From the NCBI GenBank assembly GCA_947459295.1, contig CANHCY010000009.1, positions 1 through 64,000 on the forward strand: a DNA stretch of 64,000 bases. Reading direction: 5' to 3'. This stretch comes from Chitinophagaceae bacterium. Its GTDB lineage: Bacteria > Bacteroidota > Bacteroidia > Chitinophagales > Chitinophagaceae. The notes beneath the pieces were generated by a model. The model was not told the origin of the DNA. It did no database searches and was given only the letters and a program-made list of their open reading frames with translations. Positions 9,119-18,553 of the stretch are shown here, in pieces (within the stretch, counting starts at the first letter, position 1; each line of letters opens with the position of its first letter). A program made the position numbers and the translations under genes.

Positions 9119-10702
9119 ATGAAAAAAATATTATTCATTTCAAGTTTAGCAGTAACGCTGGTTGTTTCTTCTTGTAAGAAAGCAGACTTCGCTGATAGCT
9201 ATACCGATCCTTCTAAAATTGCGGTATCTTCTGTTGAGAAGCAATTTGCTGGATTCGTGAACTCAAACCTTGGCTTTATTATGCCAGGTTACTGGAACTA
9301 CTTTGTGGTTCAAAGAATTACCAACAACCGCTACACACAGTCTGTGGGTTGGGCTAATGCAACAGGTCAGTACATACCAGGTGGTGGTGCTGTTTCTGAT
9401 CATTGGAATGCTTATTACAGCTTTTTGGCTCAGTACAAAGAGTTAGTAAAAATCAACAAAGCTTTATCTCCTGCCGATCAAGCAGAGAGAAGAATTTTTA
9501 TGATCGCTGCTACTATCTATTTCTATGATTACACACAGAAAATGGTAGACGTTCATGGAGATCTTCCTTGGTCTGCTGCTGGTATGTTAAGTGCCAACGG
9601 TGGAGATTATTTAGCTTCTTTACCTAAGTATGACAAAGCACAGGATATCTACACTAAAATGTTAGATGATTTAAGAGGTTTCTCTACCGAGTTAAACAGC
9701 TTAACAGTACCTGCTGCTATCCAAACAGCGTTTAATACCCAAGATTTTATCTTAAAGGGTAGTAAAGTAGCTTGGACTAGATACTGTAATTCACTTCGTT
9801 TAAGAATGCTTACGCGCGTTTCTGGTTCTACAGAATTTGCTTCTAGAGCATCTACTGAAATCGCTGCAATGGCTACTGCTCCTGCAACATTCCCATTAGT
9901 AAGTTCAAATGCAGAGAATATCCAAATCAATGTATTTAGCTTAAACACACCAGTTGCTGGTAGCAACTTTCAAGGTGGTTTAGAAGATTGGAATGGTAAC
10001 CTAGCTAGTGCTGCAATGATTAACCATATGGTAACAAATGGTGATCCACGTTTACCAGTTTTATTTGAGCCAGGACCAGCTGCGGGTGGTGTTTATAGAG
10101 GTATCGACCAAATGGCTGCACCTTCTGTAACAGAAGCCTTGATTTTAACAAATACCGTAGCGATGTATAACCGTTCTACTACAAGTAGAAACTTTTTCTT
10201 CCCAGGTGTTTTAATTAATGCTGCAGAAGTATCATTCCATTTAGCGGAAGCACATTTAAAAGCTGGTAACTTATCAGCTGCTAAAGATGCTTACAACAAA
10301 GGTATCGAGCAATCTACAGAGCATTATTTCAATATCCGTAGAGTAACAACGAACACAACCAGTCCTGCTGTAGTGCCTTATACTGCTGCTCAAATTACAG
10401 CGTATCAAACTGCTGCTGGTATCAACTGGGATCTTGCAACAACTGCTGCTGCAAGACAAGCACTTATTTCAAATCAACGTTGGTTACATTACAATGTAAT
10501 TCAACCGTTTGAAAACTGGGCTGAAGTTAGAAGAACAGATTTACCTGCATTAAGATTCTGGGCTGATGATGCAACTCCAACAAACGTAGCTCCGCCTACA
10601 CGTTGGATGTATCCTTCTTCAGAAAACGTATATAACAAAGCGAACTACGCTGCTGTTAGTGCAAACGATAAAGCAACTGTTAAAATTTTCTGGGATAGAT
10701 AA
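9119..10702 (+). CDS. SusD/RagB family nutrient-binding lipoprotein (SusD-like-2 type)
   Basis: Lipoprotein signal VVSSCKK, directly downstream of SusC, TPR-like helical content, C-terminal RRTDLPALRFW..PPTRWMYPSSENVYN. Confidence 0.9.
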   Translation: MKKILFISSLAVTLVVSSCKKADFADSYTDPSKIAVSSVEKQFAGFVNSNLGFIMPGYWNYFVVQRITNNRYTQSVGWANATGQYIPGGGAVSDHWNAYYSFLAQYKELVKINKALSPADQAERRIFMIAATIYFYDYTQKMVDVHGDLPWSAAGMLSANGGDYLASLPKYDKAQDIYTKMLDDLRGFSTELNSLTVPAAIQTAFNTQDFILKGSKVAWTRYCNSLRLRMLTRVSGSTEFASRASTEIAAMATAPATFPLVSSNAENIQINVFSLNTPVAGSNFQGGLEDWNGNLASAAMINHMVTNGDPRLPVLFEPGPAAGGVYRGIDQMAAPSVTEALILTNTVAMYNRSTTSRNFFFPGVLINAAEVSFHLAEAHLKAGNLSAAKDAYNKGIEQSTEHYFNIRRVTTNTTSPAVVPYTAAQITAYQTAAGINWDLATTAAARQALISNQRWLHYNVIQPFENWAEVRRTDLPALRFWADDATPTNVAPPTRWMYPSSENVYNKANYAAVSANDKATVKIFWDR

Positions 10703-10727
10703 TTGATCTACGAAAATTTTTCGCATA

Positions 10728-10757
10728 AAAATAGCCGCTCGTAAGAGCGGCTATTTT
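10728..10757. terminator. Rho-independent, probably bidirectional terminator between susD and the convergent AraC gene
   Basis: AAAATAGCCGCTC-GTAA-GAGCGGCTATTTT: perfect 13-bp stem followed by a T-run. Confidence 0.9.
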
Positions 10758-10833
10758 TTTTATAGCACTAAGCTAAGCGTGTTACGAAAACAATTGTTGC
10801 GAAAGATTTTTGTACGAAAACTAGGTGGTTTTT

Positions 10834-11700
10834 TTATTTATCAAACTGAACCCTAAATGCTTTAGGGCAACAATTTTTTGTTTCTTTAAATAATTTATTA
10901 AAATTAGAAACCGACTTATAACCGCATGCATAGGCTACTTCAGAGATGCTCCAATCTGTTTCAATTAAATATTTGCAAGCTTGTGCAATGCGCATGTCAT
11001 TTAGATATTCAACAAATTTTTTCTTGTTACGTTTTTTAAATAACCTGCAAAAAGATTGTGGCGTTAAATTAGCAAGCTCTGCTACTTGATTTAAGGAAAT
11101 AGGTTGTTTAAAATTTTCATGTACATATTTATATACGCTAGCGAGCCTATCGGCGCCATCTTTACTTACTGGCTTTGTGTAGCCTTCGGTAGTGATGAGT
11201 TCATTGTCTTTTGCAGTAGAAATTAAATGTAGCACTTCAAAAAGTCCAATGACGCGCTCAAAATCTTTTTGCGCTACCATCTTTTCTAATTTAGCACCAA
11301 TTTTTTTTCTGGTATCATCGCCTATTTTAATACCTCTTTTTGCTTTTTCAAATAAGGTTTTGATATTACTGGCTTCGTCTAATTCGTAAAAATCAGGTCC
11401 AAATAGATTTTTATTGAAGTATACCACTATGGCTTTGGCTTTGTGGTTTTGCTGCCCATTGTAGTAGGTTTCATCATTTAACCATACATGTGGAAGGTTT
11501 TCACCAATAAAAACCATGTCATCCTCCTTAAATGCCTCTATTTTATCACCAATAATGCGCTTTCCATGACTCTCTTTTACCCATACAAGTTCTAATTCGG
11601 GGTGGGCATGAAAAGGAGCCATAAAATGTGGCTCATCTCTCTCTAAAACAGAAATGTAACTACTAGGGCTCTGTGTTATTTGTGTTTGAAGCAGTTTCAT
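10834..11700 (-). CDS. AraC family transcriptional regulator with cupin-type N-terminal domain
   Basis: C-terminal HTH: SLNQVAELANLTPQSFCRLFKKRNKKKFVEYLNDMRIAQACKYLIETDWSISEVAYACGYKSVSNFNKLFKE. Confidence 0.92.
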   Translation of the reverse strand: MKLLQTQITQSPSSYISVLERDEPHFMAPFHAHPELELVWVKESHGKRIIGDKIEAFKEDDMVFIGENLPHVWLNDETYYNGQQNHKAKAIVVYFNKNLFGPDFYELDEASNIKTLFEKAKRGIKIGDDTRKKIGAKLEKMVAQKDFERVIGLFEVLHLISTAKDNELITTEGYTKPVSKDGADRLASVYKYVHENFKQPISLNQVAELANLTPQSFCRLFKKRNKKKFVEYLNDMRIAQACKYLIETDWSISEVAYACGYKSVSNFNKLFKETKNCCPKAFRVQFDK

Positions 11701-11780
11701 ATAAATGGCTTTCAGTGTAAATCAATGAAAATTATCCTTCTTAGCAAATCGTAGTTAAATCTAGCTCTATTTTAACAAAC

Positions 11781-11842
11781 AAATTAAATTAATTTTAACT
11801 ATAAATTCCTTAAAATTAACATATCAGTTAAATTAATTTAAC
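11781..11842. promoter_or_regulatory. Pair of AT-rich palindromic motifs in the divergent AraC / M43 protease intergenic region
   Basis: GTTAAATTAATTTAAC (11827-11842) is a perfect 16-bp palindrome; a near copy AAATTAAATTAATTTTAAC lies at 11781-11799, centres 44 bp apart. Confidence 0.35.
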
Positions 11843-11930
11843 GATATTTATCAGTTATTTTTATGAATTTGCAATGAGTGGCAAACGCTTTATCAATGAG
11901 AGTGCCCAAATATTAAACTGTATTTAATTT

Positions 11931-14900
11931 ATGATGCGAAAATTTTTGTTGGTATGTAGCTTTATTTTATCTGCACTCGCCTCTTTTGGTCAGCCTATTT
12001 TTGAAGCACCTAGGTGCGGGGCTGATGTATACCAACAATTGCTTCGACAAGACCCCCTCTATGTTTCCAAAGAAAATGTGATGAATGAAAAAATTAGAGC
12101 GTGGGTACTTCAAGCATCTGGACAAAGAAGCATTCGCATCTCAGTCAATAATGATGGTAATAATAATGTAGTGGTTGCGCCAATGTCTGTCCCGGTAGTA
12201 ACCATACCTGTAGTTTTTCATATCGTAAATCAAAACGCTGCCGCCATAACGGATCAAATGGTTATTGATGCTGTTGCAGAGCTAAACAAAGCATTTGCGC
12301 ATGCTGGTATATATGGTACAGATCCTAAAGGTGTTGATACACGCATTCAATTTTGTTTGGCTACGCGCACGCCGGATGGCGGAAAAACAAATGGTATCGA
12401 CCGCATTAATAGTTATTATCAAAATATAGATGTAGACTTAGAAGGTGGCAAACTTGATGCACTTTCAACTTGGGATCCGTCCAAATATGCAAATATTTGG
12501 TTGGTGAATTCGATACAAGGTGAAATTCCCCCTAGTATTTTTGAATGCGGAAAATGGGAACGTATGGGCTATGGTGGTTATGCTAGTGCAGGGGGTGGAC
12601 TTGTAGTGAGTAGTTTAAGTACGCCGCTTGTTGCACATGAAATGGGGCACTATCTTTCTTTGCTGCATACATTTGCTGGAACCAATTGCTTAAATAATGA
12701 TTGTACTACCGATGGTGACAAAGTGTGTGATACGCCGCCTGATAGAAGTATAAAGGGTTCGTCATGTACTTCGCCAGAAAATTCATGTAATACCGATACT
12801 GTTTCTGGTCCATTTACAACTGATGTGCCAGATAATATTTCAAATTTTATGGACTACGGAAGTCCTTGTCCATCTGTGTTTACACAAGGACAAGCAGATC
12901 GTATGATGGCATTTTTAAACGTATTTAATGGTGGTAGTTTATTAGCGAGTGATGGTTGTTCTGCACCATGTCCAGATAATGTAGTTGCCAGTTTTAATTT
13001 TGATGGAAATCCACATCCTATAGTTGGAAGTACTGTAAATTTTATCAATACAAGTATTGGAGCACTCACTTACGAATGGTATTTAAATGGTGTACTTGTT
13101 AGTACTACTAATAATTATTCAAACACATTTACAGCAACTGGAACTTACAAAGTTGTATTAAAAGGGGCCACAGCGGCAGCAGGTTGTTACAGTACGTATA
13201 CGGCTAATGTATTTGTAAACTGTGGCGTTGATGCTAGATTTTCTCCAGATAAAAGAATTATAGCATCTGCAGCTGGAGTATACAAAGATCCTGTAGCTTT
13301 TTTAAATAAATCTTATGGCGCTACAGCCTATAACTGGTATGTATCTGATGAGTTAGGTGCCAACGAACAAATGGTATCTACTAGTACAGATTTATTATAT
13401 GATTTTTTAAAACCAGGAAGTTATAAGATAAGGCTAGTAGCGAGTGCAGGCGCTTGTATTAGTAATTCTCCAATCTATACTTTACAAGTAGACAATCCTG
13501 CTGCTGATGGACAAATTAATATTTACAGTGTAAGTTGTTATAAAAATGATAGTGTTCGGGTTGTATTTGGTGTACGTAATAACGGCTATGATACCATACC
13601 AGCAGGCGTTTCGATTAATTTTTATGATCGATATCCAACTGTTCCAGGTTCAATAAAAATGCTCAATAGTTTTGCTACCGATCAAATCATTTTAGGTAAG
13701 TGCGAAAAAGTATATACCCATATTGTAAAAGCACCACGTTTAAATTTAGACTCTATTTCACTTGTATTTGATGAAGAAAACAGTGTTACAGAATTAAATG
13801 AGGCTAATAATAGAACAAATAGAAAAGACTTTAAATTTAAGTTGCTTCTTTTTCCAAAAGACACAACCGTACTAGTGAATACAACGCTTACTATCAAAGA
13901 TAGTACTGCGCCAGATAAATTAGCGTCAATTAAATGGTCGTCTAGTAAAGGCTTATTGAGTTGTACTACTTGTTCAAATCCAGTACTATCTGTTATTGAT
14001 ACGACCCTTGTTAAAGCAAGTGCTATCAGTGTATTTGGTTGCGAAGATTCTACATTTGCAAATATTAAAGTATTTCCGGTTGATTTATCAATCAATAATT
14101 TAAATGTTCGCTGTTATAAAAGCGATAGTTTACAAATAACAAGTACGGTATGTTTAGATAACCAGTACACGAGTTTATACAAGCCTACTCACATTCGTTA
14201 TTTTGATAGAGACAGTACACTCCCCAATAGTAAATTTTTAGGTTCCGGATGGATTTTGGAGAGTACGTCATTTGCAGGAAACTGCGCAACAATTACACAT
14301 ATTGTTCGCAATCAAAATGTAACAAATGTAGTAGCGTATTTGAATAGTGGACTTATACCATTTGAAACGAGTACCGCAAATAATAAAGTAAGTATTGCGT
14401 ATGTTCCGTTTTCAATTCGTTTTAACCCTACACAAATTGATGTGTACAGGGGTGAGCCTACAACGTTACAACCCATCAATAGCGGCGATAAAGCAACTAC
14501 TATTGTTTGGACGCCTGCGCAGGGGCTTAGTTGTACGGGTTGTTTAACGCCTGTTTTAACTACAAATACCAATACTTTATTAAAAATTGTTGGGACTACA
14601 GCGCTTTTTTGTAAAGACTCTGCAACGCTGCAAGTAAATGCATATTACAGATCACATATTGCACTTCCGAATGCATTTTCACCTAATGCAGATGGATTAA
14701 ATGATGTGTTTTACGTGATTGCAGGCAAAGATGTAAAGCAAGTAAAACAGTTTCAGGTATTTAATAGATGGGGTCAAAAAATGTTTGAAAAAACAAATGG
14801 TAAAACCAACGATATCAGTTTTGGATGGAATGGTTATTACAATGGACAGCTAGTAGCACAAGGCACTTATGTGTATCAAATTGTTATTGAACTTTTAACT

Positions 14901-14945
14901 GGGGAATTAGAAATTCATAAAGGCAATATTAGCGTTATAAGATAA
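11931..14945 (+). CDS. Secreted M43-type (pappalysin-like) metalloprotease with CARDB/PKD-like repeats and T9SS type-B C-terminal sorting domain
   Basis: VAHEMGHYLSLLHTF zinc motif; C-terminal LPNAFSPNADGLNDVFYVIAGKDVKQVKQFQVFNRWGQKMFEKTNG..WNGYYNGQLVAQGTYVYQI is the gliding-motility/type-B CTD. Confidence 0.9.
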   Translation: MMRKFLLVCSFILSALASFGQPIFEAPRCGADVYQQLLRQDPLYVSKENVMNEKIRAWVLQASGQRSIRISVNNDGNNNVVVAPMSVPVVTIPVVFHIVNQNAAAITDQMVIDAVAELNKAFAHAGIYGTDPKGVDTRIQFCLATRTPDGGKTNGIDRINSYYQNIDVDLEGGKLDALSTWDPSKYANIWLVNSIQGEIPPSIFECGKWERMGYGGYASAGGGLVVSSLSTPLVAHEMGHYLSLLHTFAGTNCLNNDCTTDGDKVCDTPPDRSIKGSSCTSPENSCNTDTVSGPFTTDVPDNISNFMDYGSPCPSVFTQGQADRMMAFLNVFNGGSLLASDGCSAPCPDNVVASFNFDGNPHPIVGSTVNFINTSIGALTYEWYLNGVLVSTTNNYSNTFTATGTYKVVLKGATAAAGCYSTYTANVFVNCGVDARFSPDKRIIASAAGVYKDPVAFLNKSYGATAYNWYVSDELGANEQMVSTSTDLLYDFLKPGSYKIRLVASAGACISNSPIYTLQVDNPAADGQINIYSVSCYKNDSVRVVFGVRNNGYDTIPAGVSINFYDRYPTVPGSIKMLNSFATDQIILGKCEKVYTHIVKAPRLNLDSISLVFDEENSVTELNEANNRTNRKDFKFKLLLFPKDTTVLVNTTLTIKDSTAPDKLASIKWSSSKGLLSCTTCSNPVLSVIDTTLVKASAISVFGCEDSTFANIKVFPVDLSINNLNVRCYKSDSLQITSTVCLDNQYTSLYKPTHIRYFDRDSTLPNSKFLGSGWILESTSFAGNCATITHIVRNQNVTNVVAYLNSGLIPFETSTANNKVSIAYVPFSIRFNPTQIDVYRGEPTTLQPINSGDKATTIVWTPAQGLSCTGCLTPVLTTNTNTLLKIVGTTALFCKDSATLQVNAYYRSHIALPNAFSPNADGLNDVFYVIAGKDVKQVKQFQVFNRWGQKMFEKTNGKTNDISFGWNGYYNGQLVAQGTYVYQIVIELLTGELEIHKGNISVIR

Positions 14946-14950
14946 GTAAC

Positions 14951-15952
14951 ATGAGAAAAATATTTTTATTTATAGCTGTGTTACTTGTTTTTGCACATTC
15001 GTATGCTCAAGACCCACACTTTTCGCAATTTTTTGCATCGCCATTAACGATCAATCCTGCTAATACCGGAAACTTTAGTGGGTTACTTCGCGCAGCTTTA
15101 AATAGTAGAACCCAGTTACCTGAATTTAATAATGCTTACTCCACAAAAACATTATCATTAGATGCGCCTATTTTAAAAAAGTACATAAGAGAAGATGATA
15201 AATTAAGTGTAGGCTTATTAATTTTATCGGATCAGAGTGGAAATAAATTACTCAATGATAATAATATAGCAGCATCAGTTAGTTATAGTAAAGCGCTTGA
15301 TGAAAATGCCAATCATTCTATTGCTGTTGGCTTTCAGGTCAATTATAGTATGTACCGTTTTGATCCATTAAAAGCAAATTTTGAAGATCAATTAAGGGCT
15401 GGTGGATTTACGGGTAGTTCGGCAGAGATGATTCTTGGAAATAATTTTACAAAAAATACCATGGATATTAATGCTGGAATTTTATATACTGGTTCTACTT
15501 CCGACAATAATATTTTTTATGTAGGCGCTTCTTATTATCATTTTGCAAAACCAACGGTAGGCTTTATTACACCTACTTATTTTACAAATAGTAGGGTTAA
15601 TGTGCATGGCGGCGCCTATTTTTCTTTGTCGAGTGCCGCATCACTGCATACCAGTTTTCAATACCAACAGCAAGGTAATACCAACGAACTTTTAGTAGGC
15701 GGGGCTTTCAGTTATTATTTGGGAACAGATAATGGCCTTGAATTATATGCTGGACTTTGGAGCCGAGTAAAAGAAAGCATTATTCCCTATGTTGGACTAG
15801 AATGGAATCATATAAGGGCCGGGTTTACCTATGATATAGGTGCCGCTAATACACTAGCTTCTTCTAGATTTTATCAATCCTCCGAGTTTTCGCTCATTTA
15901 CATATTGGATAATAAAAGCAAAGCTTTTAAAATGAAATGTCCAAAATTTTAG
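14951..15952 (+). CDS. PorP/SprF family type IX secretion system outer membrane protein
   Basis: AQDPHFSQFFASPLTINPANTGNFSGLLRAALNSRTQ signature; immediately follows a type-B CTD protein. Confidence 0.92.
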   Translation: MRKIFLFIAVLLVFAHSYAQDPHFSQFFASPLTINPANTGNFSGLLRAALNSRTQLPEFNNAYSTKTLSLDAPILKKYIREDDKLSVGLLILSDQSGNKLLNDNNIAASVSYSKALDENANHSIAVGFQVNYSMYRFDPLKANFEDQLRAGGFTGSSAEMILGNNFTKNTMDINAGILYTGSTSDNNIFYVGASYYHFAKPTVGFITPTYFTNSRVNVHGGAYFSLSSAASLHTSFQYQQQGNTNELLVGGAFSYYLGTDNGLELYAGLWSRVKESIIPYVGLEWNHIRAGFTYDIGAANTLASSRFYQSSEFSLIYILDNKSKAFKMKCPKF

Positions 15953-15953
15953 A

Positions 15954-17666
15954 TTATTTCACAAAAAGCGTAACAATAAAGTAAGTAATAGCCGCAAGTG
16001 TTGCGCTCACAGGTATAGTTAGTACCCAAGCCCATAATAGGTTGGTTGTTACACCCCATCTAACTGCACTCAAACGCTTTGTTGCACCTACCCCAATGAT
16101 AGAACCTGTAATGGTATGCGTGGTAGACACTGGAATACCCATTTGCCCTGTAAAAAACAAGGTAAATGCACCAGCAGTTTCTGCAGCAACGCCTTCTAGT
16201 GGTGTTACTTTGGTGATTTTTGACCCCATTGTTTTTACAATTTTCCAACCACCACTCATTGTTCCAAGGCCAATAGCTAAATAACAAGCAACAGGCACCC
16301 AGCTTGGTAGCTGACCAAAATCTTGAATATTTCCACTCGCAATTAACGCAGCTCCAATAATACCCATTACTTTTTGAGCATCATTACCTCCATGACCAAC
16401 ACTAAATGCGGCCGAGCTAAATAGCTGTAATTTCTTGAACATATTGGCTACCGTGTAGGCAGTAGGTGTTTTTACTTTTTCTACATATATATAGATGAGT
16501 ATAAAAAATAAAGAAGAAAGTAAAATACCATAAACAATCATTGAGTTATCGGCCTTGTCAATTTCACCAGCAAATGATTTTTCGATATTAAATTTCTCAA
16601 TCTTTTTCTTGACTTTATCAATATTTTGTGGCTTAATTGGATAAATTGCATTTACTGCTTTAATAGCAGAGTCAACAGAAATCTCACCAGCTAGATATAA
16701 TTTTAAAGGTTCTTTATAATCTTCTGTTTTTTCTTTTGCAATATCATATTCAGCTTTTGCTACTTTGTCTGATGGCGCTTTAGATTCCAATACCAAATAG
16801 TCATTTGCATTTCTAACAGCGTCTTTAATTTTGCTGGCAGCAGCACTTTTAAGCCATCCGCTATCATTTGCGATTTTAGCAATAGCAATTGCACTTGAAT
16901 TGTCAAAGTCGTTAACAAGCGGTTTAATATGATTATAATAAACGGTTGCTTTATCTAATTTTTCTTGATTGAGCGCTAGCTTTGCAAGTAAGGCGCTATC
17001 ACCTTGTTTCGACTTAAGCTCGTCATTAATGCTTACCACCTCTTTTTTGTATTTATCAATTCCATAAAACTTCTGAACGTTTTCGTTCATTTTATTGTTT
17101 TCGAAATTGTCAAATAATACTGCTGTACCAAGTGTTACCAAAATAATGATCGCGATCCGAAGCCAAATATTTCGCATGATTGTCACCACTGTAATAAATA
17201 CCGATATGATGATCCCGATAATGGGCGCTAAAAAAATGAAAAGTACCGTCATTAAAATGGTATGACTGTCTACAATTTTTGCCCAAGGGTAATTGATCCC
17301 TTTAACAGTAAGTGCATGTGCAATAGCAGCTCCAGCAAATCCACCAATTAAGGTATGTGACGATGAAGACGGAATACCATACCACCAGGTAAGTAAATTC
17401 CAAAAAATCGCAGCTAATAATCCAGAAAAAATTACTGGCAGCGTAATAAAATCTTTATAAACTGTTTTGCTAATGGAGTTAGCCACCGCATGGTCTTTAA
17501 ATATAAAGTAAGCAACACAGTTGAATAGCGCGGCCCATAACACTGCCTGAAATGGTGTTAATACTTTTGTTGAAACAACCGTAGCGATTGAGTTTGCTGC
17601 ATCATGAAAACCATTGATGTAGTCAAATATTAGCGCAAGCGCAATGATTACAATTAATAAACTCAT
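15954..17666 (-). CDS. Inorganic phosphate transporter, PiT family, with a large soluble insertion
   Basis: FDYINGFHDAANSIATVVSTKVLTP; SVGHGGNDAQKVMGIIGAALIASG; GIPVSTTHTITGSIIGVGATKR. Confidence 0.93.
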   Translation of the reverse strand: MSLLIVIIALALIFDYINGFHDAANSIATVVSTKVLTPFQAVLWAALFNCVAYFIFKDHAVANSISKTVYKDFITLPVIFSGLLAAIFWNLLTWWYGIPSSSSHTLIGGFAGAAIAHALTVKGINYPWAKIVDSHTILMTVLFIFLAPIIGIIISVFITVVTIMRNIWLRIAIIILVTLGTAVLFDNFENNKMNENVQKFYGIDKYKKEVVSINDELKSKQGDSALLAKLALNQEKLDKATVYYNHIKPLVNDFDNSSAIAIAKIANDSGWLKSAAASKIKDAVRNANDYLVLESKAPSDKVAKAEYDIAKEKTEDYKEPLKLYLAGEISVDSAIKAVNAIYPIKPQNIDKVKKKIEKFNIEKSFAGEIDKADNSMIVYGILLSSLFFILIYIYVEKVKTPTAYTVANMFKKLQLFSSAAFSVGHGGNDAQKVMGIIGAALIASGNIQDFGQLPSWVPVACYLAIGLGTMSGGWKIVKTMGSKITKVTPLEGVAAETAGAFTLFFTGQMGIPVSTTHTITGSIIGVGATKRLSAVRWGVTTNLLWAWVLTIPVSATLAAITYFIVTLFVK

Positions 17667-17676
17667 TAAACTTTAA

Positions 17677-18324
17677 TTAAGCGTACTTGATAATAATAGA
17701 TTCAATTACATTCGAAACATCTTCGATTTTGTCGGTTGCAATTTCAAGTACTTGATATATCTCTCTTTTTTTGATAATGATTTTAAAATCATTTTCTTGT
17801 TCAAATAATTTTTCGATACTCATATCAAATACATCATCTGCTTGGTTTTCGATACTATTAACTTTAATCATTGCATCTGTCATCCCTTTGATATTTTTCA
17901 TATCACGAAGGCCAAGTACTGCTTTTTTGGTTTCGATGGTACCTTGTAAAATAAGTTCTGTTAATTTATGAATACCTAAATCGTTAGGATTTATTTTGTA
18001 AAAATTAATTTTTTTAGCAGAAGCGTAAATATAATCTGCGATATCATCTAGCGATGTAGCTAGGTAGTGAATATCTTCTCTATCAAATGGTGTGATAAAG
18101 TTTCTTCCAAGCTCCGTAAAAATGTTATGTGTTAAATCGTCGTTGGTGTGCTCTAATGTTTCAATTTGTGCTAAAATACTTGCTCTTTTATCAGGGTCTG
18201 CCTCGTTCACCATTTCTTTGAGTTTGATACCCATTTGGTGTACGTGTTCTGCCACATCTTCAAATAACTGATAAAAAACGCGGTCTTTTGGTAAGAATAC
18301 TTTGAAAATTGAATTAAAGTCCAT
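17677..18324 (-). CDS. DUF47 family protein (PhoU-like, PiT accessory)
   Basis: FFxLFEDVAEHVHQMGIKLKEMV..TPFDREDIHYLATSLDDIADYIYASAKKI; located just upstream of the PiT gene on the same strand. Confidence 0.9.
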   Translation of the reverse strand: MDFNSIFKVFLPKDRVFYQLFEDVAEHVHQMGIKLKEMVNEADPDKRASILAQIETLEHTNDDLTHNIFTELGRNFITPFDREDIHYLATSLDDIADYIYASAKKINFYKINPNDLGIHKLTELILQGTIETKKAVLGLRDMKNIKGMTDAMIKVNSIENQADDVFDMSIEKLFEQENDFKIIIKKREIYQVLEIATDKIEDVSNVIESIIIKYA

Positions 18325-18470
18325 GGTTTAAATTTTATTTACAAATAACATACCAAAGGTGGCAAAATCTAGTATCCTCACTCAATTAGGTATATTATCA
18401 AATTGTTAATTCACATAAGTAATTGATAATCAATAGAAAAATAACTATTTAGGCTTCCTTGTACCACTTG

Positions 18471-18498
18471 GTAACAATTCCGTAACATTCGCGTAACA
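18471..18498 (+). promoter_or_regulatory. Pho-box-like array: three GTAACA hexamers with 11-bp periodicity upstream of the porin gene
   Basis: GTAACA at 18471, 18482 and 18493, each separated by exactly 5 nt; degenerate GTTAAT follows at 18503. Confidence 0.55.
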
Positions 18499-18553
18499 AT
18501 TTGTTAATATAGGATTTACAATTTTGTGTCTGTTATTAACAAAAAGATAATAC

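Noticed and set aside
9649-9966. Antisense ORF of 105 aa inside susD
   Set aside because: Shadow ORF opposite a confident SusD gene.
13682-14095. Antisense ORF of 137 aa within the M43 protease gene
   Set aside because: Opposite a strongly supported reading frame with a C-terminal sorting domain; no signal or domain of its own.
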